Shown piece after piece: positions 50,968-62,500 of a stretch of DNA of 64,000 nt (its first letter is position 1; each line of letters opens with the position of its first letter). The notes beneath the pieces are model-generated. The model saw only the letters and a list, made by a program, of their open reading frames with translations. It was not told the DNA's origin and did no database searches. The position numbers and the translations under genes were made by a program. Source of the stretch: Methylonatrum sp040877625. Its GTDB lineage: Bacteria; Pseudomonadota; Gammaproteobacteria; Nitrococcales; Aquisalimonadaceae. The stretch lies in NCBI GenBank assembly GCA_040877625.1, contig JBBDNK010000024.1, positions 124,001 through 188,000 on the forward strand. Reading direction: 5' to 3'.

Positions 50968-52497
50968 CTATTGCGATACGCCCTTATTATCAAGCTGCTG
51001 TACCAGGTCAGTCATGGCCCGGCGGCTGGTGCGCTGCTGTTTGGCATCGTCCGAGCGACTGTTTTCCAGGCTCTGCAGATAGGCTTCAGTAACGTCACCG
51101 GTAACATATTCACCGTTGAAGCAGGAGGCGTCGAAACGCGACAGCTCAGGATTACCCTGGCGTACGGTTTCCACCAGGTCCTCCAGATCCTGATAGATCA
51201 GACGATCGGCACCAATGATCCTGCCGACTTCCTCATCCGTTCGACCGTGGGCGATGAGCTCGCGAGCGCTGGGCATGTCGATGCCGTAGACATTGGGATA
51301 GCGCACGGCCGGGGCGGCGGAGGCGAAATAGACCTTGCTGGCGCCCTCGTCCCGTGCCATCTGGACAATCTGCTCGCAGGTGGTACCGCGAACGATGGAA
51401 TCGTCCACCAGCATGACGTTCTTGCCCTTGAATTCCAGCCCGATGGGATTGAGCTTCTGACGCACGGACTTCTTGCGCTGCGTCTGCCCGGGCATGATGA
51501 AGGTGCGGCCGATATAACGGTTCTTGATGAACCCTTCCCGGTACTTCACACCCAGATGATGGGCCAATTCCAGCGCCGCGGTGCGGCTGGTATCGGGCAC
51601 CGGGATCACCACGTCGATGTCGTGATCCGGCCAGATCCGCTCGATCTTCGCGGCCAGGCGTTCGCCCATGCGCAGGCGGGCCTTGTACACGGCCACGTCG
51701 TCGATGATGGAATCGGGCCTGGCCAGATAAACGAACTCGAACAGACACGGGGCATGCACCGGGTCCTCCGCACACTGTCGGGAATAGAGCTCGCCGTCCA
51801 CCGACAAAAAGACGGCTTCACCGGGAGCAAGCTCGCGGATCAGCCTGAAGCCGAGGGTATCCAGGGCAACACTCTCGGACGCCACGGCATACTCGGAGCC
51901 CGCACTGGTCTTGCGTTCACCAACGCAGACCGGGCGGATACCGAACGGGTCCCGGAACGCCAGCACACCGTAGCCGTTGATCATCGCGACCGCCGCATAA
52001 CCGCCCCGGCAACGCTTGTGCACGGCGGCCACGGCGTCGAAGATATCGTCGGTGGTCACCCTGAGCTTGCCGTATCGAGCCAGTTCATGGGCAAACACAT
52101 TGAGCAGGATTTCAGAATCCGAGTCGGTGTTGATGTGGCGCAGGTCTTCCAGGAACAGTTCCCGCTTGAGCTCCTCGGCATTGGTCAGATTGCCGTTGTG
52201 CGCCAGGCTGATGCCGTAGGGAGAGTTCACATAGAACGGCTGCGCCTCGGCGGAGCTTGAACAGCCGGCAGTGGGGTAGCGCACATGGCCGATGCCCACA
52301 TTGCCTTGCAGCTGCAGCATATGGTCCTGACCGAATACATCCCGGACAAGGCCGTTGTCCTTGCGCAGGTAGAGGCGTCCATTGTCGTAGGTCATGATAC
52401 CGGCGGCGTCCTGTCCGCGGTGCTGAAGTACAGTCAGGCCGTCGTAGAGAGCCTGATTCACCGGCCCGTGGGCCACCACACCGATAATGCCGCACAT
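50968..52497 (-). CDS. purF: Amidophosphoribosyltransferase PurF
   Basis: 509 residues. The N-terminal nucleophile Cys2 (MCGIIGVVAHG) and HNGNLTNAEEL mark the glutaminase domain. The PRPP loop is KNVMLVDDSIVRGTT near residue 365. It makes phosphoribosylamine, the first committed step of purine synthesis. It follows cvpA after 50 bases, a conserved pair. Confidence 0.97.
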   Translation of the reverse strand: MCGIIGVVAHGPVNQALYDGLTVLQHRGQDAAGIMTYDNGRLYLRKDNGLVRDVFGQDHMLQLQGNVGIGHVRYPTAGCSSSAEAQPFYVNSPYGISLAHNGNLTNAEELKRELFLEDLRHINTDSDSEILLNVFAHELARYGKLRVTTDDIFDAVAAVHKRCRGGYAAVAMINGYGVLAFRDPFGIRPVCVGERKTSAGSEYAVASESVALDTLGFRLIRELAPGEAVFLSVDGELYSRQCAEDPVHAPCLFEFVYLARPDSIIDDVAVYKARLRMGERLAAKIERIWPDHDIDVVIPVPDTSRTAALELAHHLGVKYREGFIKNRYIGRTFIMPGQTQRKKSVRQKLNPIGLEFKGKNVMLVDDSIVRGTTCEQIVQMARDEGASKVYFASAAPAVRYPNVYGIDMPSARELIAHGRTDEEVGRIIGADRLIYQDLEDLVETVRQGNPELSRFDASCFNGEYVTGDVTEAYLQSLENSRSDDAKQQRTSRRAMTDLVQQLDNKGVSQ

Positions 52498-52547
52498 AGC
52501 GCTACCCTTTACTCATTGCCTTGGCCCGGCCCGGAAAGGGGCCGACG

Positions 52548-53120
52548 TTATTCTTCAGGCGCCGCCCTGCCGCAGAAGTCCTGCCAGTACTCCGGCGCCG
52601 GCGTTCCTTCGGCCACCGCGGCACCATTACCCAGAGGGGCATAAACCGTCCGGCCGTCCATCCAGTCCCGCACGCCAACCCTGCAGACCCAGGGCTGCAT
52701 CTGCTCCACCAGCAGGGACTCCTGCCACCAGATCTCCCGCGGCAATGCCGTCAGCCCCGCAGCCAGCATCAGAATGGCCACCACGACAACCCCACGGGCA
52801 ATACCAAAGAATACGCCGATGAAGCGATCCGTGCCGGTCAATCCGGTGCGCCCCACAAGTTGTCCGGCAAGGTAATTGACAAGCGCGCCGAGCAGTAGCG
52901 TGACCACGAATAGCGCGGCAAAGGCCGCCCCCAGTCGGATGCTGGGCGAGGCAATATAATCCACCAGATAGGCCGATAGCGGCTCGGAGAAGCGTATTCC
53001 TATCCAGAACGCCGCAACCCAGACGATCAGGGACAGGACCTCGCGAACGAAGCCACGCACCAGACTGATCAGGGCGGACAGGCCTATGACAGCGAGAATG
53101 GCGTAATCAAGCCAGTTCAT
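52548..53120 (-). CDS. cvpA: CvpA family membrane protein
   Basis: 190 residues with four predicted membrane helices and the family start NWLDYAILAVIGLSALISLV, with RGFVREVLSLIVWVAAF next. CvpA is an inner-membrane protein linked to colicin V production and envelope integrity; its molecular function is unclear. It is regularly upstream of purF. The periplasmic/cytoplasmic C-terminal tail (residues 130-190) is longer than in E. coli. Confidence 0.92.
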   Translation of the reverse strand: MNWLDYAILAVIGLSALISLVRGFVREVLSLIVWVAAFWIGIRFSEPLSAYLVDYIASPSIRLGAAFAALFVVTLLLGALVNYLAGQLVGRTGLTGTDRFIGVFFGIARGVVVVAILMLAAGLTALPREIWWQESLLVEQMQPWVCRVGVRDWMDGRTVYAPLGNGAAVAEGTPAPEYWQDFCGRAAPEE

Positions 53121-53535
53121 TTGATACCGGGGCTATGGGCAGGTAGGTAACTCCGAGCGCGACAATCGCACCATGGCACGTACCCTGACAAATCAGCCTC
53201 CAGGGCCGAGGGCGCAAATGGTAGCAGAGGCGCCTGCATGGCGAAAGCCGCTCTCCAGTACAAGGCCATCTCGCTAGGCCCCGCAGAACGTGCCATCGGC
53301 GCGTAGAGCCCCATGGGAATAAATCAGAGGCTCCGTTGGCACACCTACCCTGCCCGTTATAGCCCGAAAGCGGAATGGTTCGCCCCCCCGTGGCGGAATA
53401 CTGTGGGGAGGCCGACGAGACTGATTCTCCCTCGGCGTTGCAGCGCCGCGTTTCGACTCTGGCGAAACCTGCCTTGAACGCTGGCCCCATGGTGACCGGC
53501 CATGGGAACCCGACACTAATGACGAGAACAACGTC
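53121..53535. other. Intergenic region between cvpA and the giant open reading frame
   Basis: These 415 bases separate two divergent genes and hold no convincing gene. Short open frames here lack homology and ribosome sites. I saw neither a PurR operator for cvpA nor a complete -35/-10 pair, hrp box or PIP box for the giant frame. A GTTATAGCC stretch at about 53357 and small palindromes (CCCATGG, GGCCATGG) near 53490-53505 are the only structure noted. Confidence 0.5.
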
Positions 53536-56500
53536 ATGGCCAACCCGATCAACCTGAACGGGAATTTGCCCGTTACACGTGCGGCGAGCAAGGACACCAA
53601 AAAGCCCACCGACGCTCACGCACAGGCAGCCCGCTTCTCGCGGGCGGTCGAGACCAGGAGCGAAGGCACCCGCGAGAGCACCCGCAAGCTGGTGCGAAAG
53701 AAGAAGCGGGAGAAACTGCGCCTGCAGAAAAAACACGCCGCCAGGCTGGCCGAGCAACGCCGCCAGCAGCGAGCGGAAGCCGCGCGGCCGCAGGCCGCGA
53801 ATGCCAGCAGTTCAAACCGGCCCCAGATCCGTGCCGAGACCACGCCGGCGCGCCGGCCGCCGGAACCGCCCGCCGAAGCGCGTGATCGCACGTTCAAGGA
53901 CCAGCAAGGCCAGGGCCGCGACGGTCAGGGCCAGGGCGGACAGCAGCACGAACACGATCAGGACGCGTGGAATGACGAAGGCGAATGGCCGGTAAATCGC
54001 CGCCCGAGGCCCCGCGCCACGCACCAAACGGAGACAGCCCGGCTGTCCGACTCACCGCCAGCCGGCGCACTTACAGCCCTGGACCTGCTGACACGCCGGC
54101 CGCCAAGGCCGGCGCCCACCTCGGTGGACGCGCGCTGGCGTTACACCCCGGAGCGCCTGCACCGGCTGCGGGCCCAGGGCCATTTCGTGGAGCCTGTCCG
54201 CTATCAACCGGCGCCCGGCATGCAGCCCGTGGACATCCTCGGCGAGCGGCACAAACAGGGCCACCGCCTGGACGTGCTCGACCCGGACACCGGCGAACGG
54301 CTGACTACCCTCAAGCTGCAGGCCGCCGACGTTTACGGCCCATCGGACAGCCCGACCGGGCTGACTGCCGGCGCCCGATACTTCGGCCCGGGCGGCATCA
54401 CGCTCGAGGCTGTCCGTGATCAAATCATCCGCAATGACGAGCTGCCGTCCAGAGCCCAAATGGCGACCTTGAATAAAGCTTCCACAAAGGACGGAAGTCG
54501 GGACGAAATGCAGCGCAGCATGCAAATCCGGCCTTCCCAACTGCTCGCCCTCATGCAGCGCGAAGCACGCGGCGGCGTGTACTCTACTCGGTATTTCATG
54601 CAATACGGCAATGTCATTTTCCATCACACACTACGCCTCATTAAAGACAGAACGCTGCCCCCTGCGGAGAAGACCGAGCTCCTGAACCAATTCTCACAGC
54701 GCGCCGCCGAGCTGGCCCTGCTCTACATTGAAAATATCGAGCATTTCACCACGCACGTTCTGGCGGGGCAAAATCCGCGGGATCAATACGCGCAACAAGC
54801 CCTCGTCAAGGCAAATGAAGGGGTCGTGGGCGCGGCCAGTCACTATGCCAATAATCCGGTCTGCGCTCAGGCCTGCACGATGCTCACGGAGTGGCTCAGT
54901 GATCCGCACAACCTGAATCTGAGCAAGCTCGACTGGAGGAATCAAAAGACAACAGGCATGTTCGTATCGTTGACCAATACGCCTGCTGCCCCCGCCTTGG
55001 AAGCATTGACCATCAGAATAGGCGATTTCATAGCCAGCAACCCAGGGCTGCTCCGGATCAACCCGGAAAATCGCAACCAGCATTGGGTGAGCCCGCTATG
55101 GTTGAATCTGGCCGGCACGTTATCCAGGTTCGCCGACCACGAAGCCTGCAGGCGAGGCCTGATCCAGATCGCCAAGTGGATCAGTGATCTCGGTTGGGAA
55201 CACATCGAGGCCTATCTGTCTCTGCCACGCCTCAGTCGTATCGTCACGTTCCTGGTCAAGGTCAGTGACGATGACAACGTCCGCACCTGCCTGAACCGCA
55301 TAGCCGAATCCATCCACAAGCGCACGTCCAGCCTGGCGCCGCTCTATTGGACTGGTTCATCCCATCTGGTCAATATCTTTGACCAACTTACGAACGCCCC
55401 GGGCAGCGAGGAGGAGGAGGAGCAGGAAAGGGAGTACTTCGAGCTGGCCATCCGGAAAGTGGCCGGGTTCGTGGTCGACAACCACCGGGCGCTGGAATGG
55501 GGCGGTTCTCCCGAAGACCACCGCGCACGCGCGGATTTCGGTAGAAACTGCAAGAACAGGAAAGACTCCGAGAAATGTCAAGCCGTGGTGCCGCGCATCG
55601 CGGAGCGTGTCAACTTGCGAAGTGCCGATATCAAAACCCTTGGCGAGTACGCGTTCATTTTCATCGATTATCCCGAGAACGCTCACTGCAAGGCGCGCCT
55701 CACGCAAATTGTAGATATCGTCGTCAACCACTATCTCCAGCGCAACCAGCTCGGGCAGCAGGTTATCAAGGACGCAGACCGTCGCTGCCTGGGAACTTTG
55801 CTGTCGCCACTTTCCGAAATCAAAACACCGAACAGCCGCCGGCTGGCCATCCAGATCGCCGAGCAGATACTGCGGGCGGAGCCACCCGACTGCGGCTTGC
55901 AGGAACAGAGTCCCCTGTCTCTGGCGCACTTCAGCGCGGCGTTCTTCCATTTTTACGACGGTTTCGATACGGACTGCTTCAGCAGAGTCTCTCAAGGCAT
56001 TACCCGGGAGATCATCCGGCGCTCTCCCCTTCGAGATGATGGATCCCAATCCGGGGAGCCCACCCGGGATATGCGCTGGCTGGAGGAACTCAATGATCGG
56101 CGGCCGGACATCCTGCTGCGCAGTCCGGCGCAACTTCCAGCCACTGCCGACAGCCGAGCGGCTGCCGAAATAATCGCCACATACGTGGCAACGAAAGGCG
56201 CCGACTGGCTGGCCACACTGGACAATGCTGCCCTGAGACTGCTGGGCACCTTGCTATCCCAGTGGTCGGATATTCCCGCCTGCGAAGAACTGCGCGCCAT
56301 GGTGAAGGAGGTGTATGCGGATGCAGTCACCGGCGCGGGCGATCAGGACGACAATCAGAGATCGGTCCCACACCGGCTAAATACCCTCATGGCGGTATTC
56401 GGGGACGATCAGGAGGCCCAGGCGGAGGCGCTGATCCGTGAGCACATCCTCGACCATGTTGCCGAGTTTTCAGCGACACAACTGGCCATAATCATCCAGG

Positions 56501-59500
56501 CCTGCGCGGAGTACCCCGACAACCCGCTGTTCAGGCAGCTAGAGACACAGATCGCGCAGCACGTCGCCTCCCCACAGTTTGACCCGGCGGGCCTGACTGC
56601 CCGCCATATTGGCAAGTTCCTCAGCACCTGGAATGCCCATCCCACGAATCCGGATTACCGCGACGCCGCGGTCAGCCTGGCCTCCCTTATCGCCTCCGGG
56701 CAAGCCCTCTCGGACGATACCGCCAGCCTCCGCGGATGCGCCCGGACCCTGCGGCCCTGGCTCGACGAACCGATCTGTCGGCAGGCCATGATCCAGCTGG
56801 CCGGGCAATGCATCGGGATTCTCGACGCCGCGGGGGCACAATCGCCACTGGACGAACGGAGCTATGCCGCGCTGTTGAACGGCTTCGGCCTGTTGGCGGA
56901 CGAGGATTCCACCTGTGACACGGCCGGGAGGCAGTTGCTGGCCAGCTTGGCGGAGCGGCTGGAAAACGCCACTTCGGACAACCACCCTGACGACAACGAA
57001 AGCGCCCCCCGGGCGGAGGGGCTCTCCGCCCTGCTTCATGCCCTTCGCCACTGGACGGATGCCCCCCAGTTTGATCGGGTCATCTCGCATCTGGCCCAGC
57101 AGGCCCGGATGCTGGAGATCACGGCGCAGGACGGCAGGCATCTGGCCCTTCTGTTGAGGAATCTGGGCCATCGGCCCGAGCCGGCCTGCCAGGAAGCGCT
57201 CTCGGAGCTGTTGAAGAAAATCGCCCGCAGCGAGCTCGGCGGCCTGTCCGCCAAGGCCCTGAGCGCCCTGACCTACCAGCTGACCTGTCTGGCCACCCGG
57301 GACCACGGGGAAGAGGACGACGACGCCGCGGCGGGCGATCTCCCGATCATCGACGAGGACGAGATTCTTAACGCCCTGCGCCCGGTGCTCAACGCCCTGC
57401 GTCAGCAGCCGGAGACGCTGCGGCAGGCCGGCGCGCAGGACGTGCTGAATGTGCTGCAGGCGCTGACCGCCATCCCGAGTCAGACGCGCGCCTGGCTCGA
57501 GCCGCTGCCGGGCAGTGCGGAGGAGCAGCCCACTCTGCTGGAGGCCTGCCTGGAGCGGCTGCGCGCCCCCGGCCTGCTGGCCGGCACCGGCCTGGACACG
57601 CTCGGGCAGCTCGGCGCCGCACTGTCCCGGCTGGTGGCGTCACCGGCGCCGTCCAAGGAACAGCGCGCCCAGCTGCTGGTATTCCTGATGCGCGACCTGC
57701 GCCCCCAGGTGGAGGAGAAGCTCGCGCTCTACGAGCGCTGCTACCCCGCCGAGGTGGACCTGGATCAGGAGGCCCTGGACGCCGCGATCACCCAGGTGGC
57801 CAACGCCACCCGGCCGGTCACCGCAACACTCGCCGAACTACTCGACGCGCGCGGCGCCCTGGAGCAGGCGCAGGAGAGCGTCTTCAGCGCATTGCAGGCG
57901 GTGGAGCGGGAGCAGCGGCTGTCCGCCAACGTCAGGCAGCAGTTGCGTCGCCACCTGGGTGATGCCGTGGCGGTGGCCAACACGGCACTCAACGCGCAGA
58001 CCCCCGCCGAGGTGCGGGCCAACGCGGAGCAACTCGTGCGGGTCACCGTCGCCGCCCGCAACGCGCTCGGTTCCTCCCGGCACGCGGCGCTCACGACGAG
58101 CCTTCAGAACGCCGCCGCCGCCGCCACCCGTGCCGCCACCCAAGCCAACGCCGAGGCCGAGCTGCGGGAGATTCTGCGCGCGGCCATCCTGCAGATCGGC
58201 CGCTCGGCCGTGCCGGAGGAGGCCGAGGCCGCCCTGCGGGGCCACGTGGACACCGTGGTGGAGGAGGTGCTGCACGAGGAGGGCCTGGCCGCGGCACTGC
58301 AACACCCCGCCCGGGTCGGCCTCGGGGAGATCCTGGAGCGCGCCGCCCAGAGCGCACTCGAGCGGGTGGTGCGGCAGCGCGCGGCGAACACGCGCGCGGC
58401 GAGCAGCGCCGTGTGGCAGGTGGCCCGCCCCGCCTTCGCCCTGCACAACGTGCTGCGCACCTACGATGCCGTCATCGCCCGCTGGGACCGCAAGCACCTC
58501 GGTGCCCTGGACGACCAGGCCCAGGTCACGGCGCTGCTGCGCGAGCACCGGCAGGAGGCGCTGCGGCGCTGGAACACGGACCTCGGTGAGCGCATCCACC
58601 GGCTCGCCGCCGGCGATCTCTCCGGGCTGAGCTGGAGGCTCATCGCCCAATGGACCAACCCGGAGGCGCCGAACGACGCCCTGGATCAGTTCTGTCGCGG
58701 CAACGCCGAAGCCATCACCCGGGTCCGCGCCCCGTCCGTATTCGACCCCGACGCCCCCTTCCGCCTTGACCAACCGCTGGGGTCGCTCGACGACGGCGAG
58801 GGCCTCTGCCGGGTGCGCCGCTACAAACTCTCCGGCAAGGAGCTGCCCAGCGACAACACGCCCGTCTTCCTGCTCCTCAACGCCCTCACTCAGGGCACGA
58901 TCACGCCCGGGCTGGTGGAGCTGCCCGCACATGTCAGCACCTTCATGCTGGAGACGCCGGTCTACATCCGCGACCCGAACACCGGCCGCAAGGTCGCCCA
59001 CCGCATGGACATCGGCCTCGGCAGCAAGGGCAAGGTCAAGGGCCCCAACGTGCTCCAGGCCTACCGGCAGGGCCGCGCCGCCGCCGAGACCGGCCGCCGC
59101 CAGCATCGCGAGCAGGACACCGGCGCGCTGTTCCTCATCCCCATGGCCGAGACCGTCCCCGGCACCGCCTTCGAGCAGCTCATGCGCGCCCTGTTCCCCT
59201 ACATGAGCGCCTCCGCCTATTTCCAGCGCATGCTCATGTCTACACCGCCCATCGACGGCCTGCACCCCCATGCGCACGTGCTCAAGGGCCGCTTCGAGCT
59301 CGGCATCCACCCGAACCTCCCCGGCGGCAGCGTGCCGGTGACGCTGCACCACCCCAAGTACGGCGCGCTGCGCCTGCCGCTGATCACCGACGACGGCTGC
59401 GGCATCCTGCGCGAGAGCGAGGCGCGCAAGCTCGGGCTCTGGGAGCCGCTCAACCAGCTGCCCCGTTACGGCGGCACGGTCCCCAAGGGCAACCTCGGCA

Positions 59501-62500
59501 CCCAGGCCATGCAGTACCTGCCGCGCAGCGAGGCGCTCGCCGAGGAGATGAGCGCGCTGCTGCGCGAGAAGCTCGAGGAGGCCGCCGCCGCCTGGGACGG
59601 CGCGCACCGCCAGGAGGCGCTGCAGGCGGCCCTGGCCGCGGCCATCCCCGGCCTCTCTCTGGCGAAGCTCGCCAGCGGCGCAGGCAAAGACCACACGGGG
59701 GTGCTCACGGAGACGCTGATCGCGCTGGCCCGCGACACCGACACCCGCGTCGGCCCGCTCATCGACGCCCTCACCACCGGCCCCGACGCCCTGCCCGGCG
59801 CCAAGGAGCAGGCCCACGGCGATCGCATCAAGAGCGCCTTCGCCCTGCGCGAGAAGCTCCAGCTCAAGCAGAAGCAGGCCGCCGAGGCGCAGGCACCGGC
59901 GCCCGCGGCGGAGACGATCGCCGCCGCTGTCAACGACGCCGCCCGCTACTGCCTGACCCTCAACGACCATACCTACAGCAAGGACGTCGAGCGGGTGCTG
60001 CAGCGCTTCGAGGCGGCCGGCTGCACGCTCACCGCCCTGGACGAGACCTTCACCGACCCGCAGGCCACCTACAAGGGCCTGCGCCTGGCCTTGCGCACGC
60101 CCGAGGGCACGCGCTTCGAGGTCCAGCTCCTCACCGCCAAGGCCCATACCGCCAAGGTCAACACCCACAAGACGTACAAGGAGGCGCAGCGCCTGCACGC
60201 CGACCACGCGCGCTACCAGGCGCTGCTGGCACGGGAGGCGGCCGAGGGCACCGAGGCCTGGACCGGCGTCACCCCCGAGGAGCGCGAGCGCCTGCAGCGC
60301 CAGTCCGCCGCCTTCGAGGACAAGCAGGCGTGGATGCGCGAGCAGGTGCGCGACATCCGCCCGCCCAAGGGACTGAGGCCTCTGCTCGAGGGCCTGAGAA
60401 CACAGCTGGCCACGCCGCCGTCGCACGCCGGGGAGACGCTGCCCGAGGCGTTCACCCAGGCCCTGGAGGCGACCCGGGCGCGCCGCGCCCAGGCCACCAG
60501 CGAGGCGCCGGCGCCCATCGACCGCGCGCTGCTGCGGACGTGCCTGGAGGAGGAACTGGCCGCCGTCCTGCCCAAGGTCGGCTACACCACCTTCCGGGAC
60601 ATCCCGGACGCCGTGCTGAAGCGCGTGCTGGAGGCCGTGCACCTGCCCGGCGTCGAGGCGCTGGACGTGGCGGCGCTGCGCGAGGCCGTGCGCGAGGCCT
60701 ACACCAGCCTCGAAGCGCAGGGCCGGGTGCCCGGCCCCGAGGCCCGGCCCAACCGCGTCGGCGCGCTCAACGCCGACGACCTCGCCCGCGCCATCACCGG
60801 CGGTCTGACCAAGGGCTTCATGGGCGTGGCCGTGCCGGTGGCCGGCAACAACGTGCTCCTGCCGCAGGCGGTCGCCAACGCGGCGGCCGTGCGCGACGGC
60901 ACCAGCGTCAACCGCCCCCCCAACGACAGCGCCGGCAACCTGCGCAGCCTCCCCCCCGGGCAGGTGGTCACCGGCGACATGCCCGCCGCGCCGGAGCCCA
61001 CGGAGCGCGCACCGCTCCCGCCACTGCTGCAGACCTACCTCGGCACCCTCGAGCGCCTGGCGCTGCAGGCACTGCCGGACGAGGCGCACGCCGCCGCCCG
61101 CCTGGCCACGGCCCAGATCACCCGCCAGGCGCTCCAGGCGGAAGAGCAGAAAACCCCCGGCGCGCGGGCACAGATTCTCGGGCAGCTCTGGAACTACCTG
61201 CTGCACCGCGCCCTCAAACAGGTGCTCGCCGAACCGGACGAACGCCGCGACGCGTGCCTGCGCGCGGCGCTCGCCGAGGGCCTGAACGACGTGCTGCCGC
61301 TCGCCGGCGACACCGTCCCGGACTTCCGGATCACCCGGCAGCTCCTGGACACCGCCTTCTCCCAGGCCAAGGCGCGGCTACCGACGCTGCAGGCGATCTA
61401 CGCCCACCACCAGCGCGAGCCCGACGCCGCGGCCGTGGCCGCCGCCGAACTCACCAAGCTCTACAACCGCATGCCCCTGGTGCAGACCAGCATCGTCTGC
61501 GCCGAGCTCGACGACCAGGGCAACCCCGGCAACCGCATCGGCATCAAGAACCTGATGCAGATCGTCCCCGATGAGCTGCTCTCGAAGGACACCCCGTCCG
61601 TGAACATCTCCGTGGACGACGTCAAGCTCTACTCCACTTGGGGCGACGGCAAGGACCGCAGCGTGCTGCTCGGCCCCAACGGCCAGCTCAAGGTGAAGAT
61701 CGTCGGCGGCTACCTGGTGATCAACCAGGCCTTAGGCAGGGGCTCGGCCTACGGCATGCCGCCCTGGCTGCAGGCGCTGATGTACGGCGATTTCGATGGC
61801 GATGCGCTGCTGCTCCTGCTCGGCAATGCCGCGCTCAACCGCCACATCCAGGCCAGTGGTGCCGGCTCTACCGTCTACTGCACCGAGAACCTCGCGCCGG
61901 TGAAGCTGCCGAAGAAACTCGCCGAGCTCACCGCCGGGGACGAGACCGCCGGCGCCCCGGCGCAGGAACAAGCCACCGCCAAGCCGCTCAAGCCCATAAA
62001 GAAGGTGGAGAACCGCGTCCAGGATGGCCACTACCGCTACTCCATGGCGCACCTGTACATGCAAAGCCGCCTCGGCGTGCTCGGCGAGTTCGCGACGCTG
62101 CAAAACGCCTTCCGCTCGCTCACCCCGGCGCAGACCGAGGCCTTCGCGCAGCATCTGGTCGCCGCCGTCTACGCGGGCATGGACTGGACGCTCAAGCGCG
62201 ATATCAATGCGCTGCTGTATGAACCTGACCCCACCGCCGAGGCCGTCGAGGCCGTGCTCCTGCGCCTGCACCGATTGCACGCCGCGACCGACCACCCCGC
62301 CGTCGCCGCCCAGGCCGCCGACCTGATCGAGGAGATCGGCGAGTGGGCCACCGGCGAACAGCGCCTCCTCCTGGACCCCGACGTCCTGGCGCCGCCGCAG
62401 ACGCCGCAGACCGACCCCGGCTACTGGGAGCTCGCGCGGCTGCTGCCCGACTACGCCGTGGAGAAGACCGCCGCCCTGCCCGGCACCGAGCGCCTGGAGA

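Noticed and set aside
53121..53535. hrp box or PIP box upstream of the giant gene, and a PurR operator upstream of cvpA.
   Set aside because: GGGAACCCG occurs near 53505 but no CCAC follows at the required spacing. No PIP half-sites and no ACGCAAACGTTTGCGT-like palindrome were seen.
57838..61206. A 1,122-codon open frame on the minus strand opposite the giant gene.
   Set aside because: It is the antisense shadow of very GC-rich codons of the plus-strand gene. Its product is an Arg/Gly/Val/Leu-rich low-complexity chain without recognisable domains, whereas the plus frame shows repeats and motifs.
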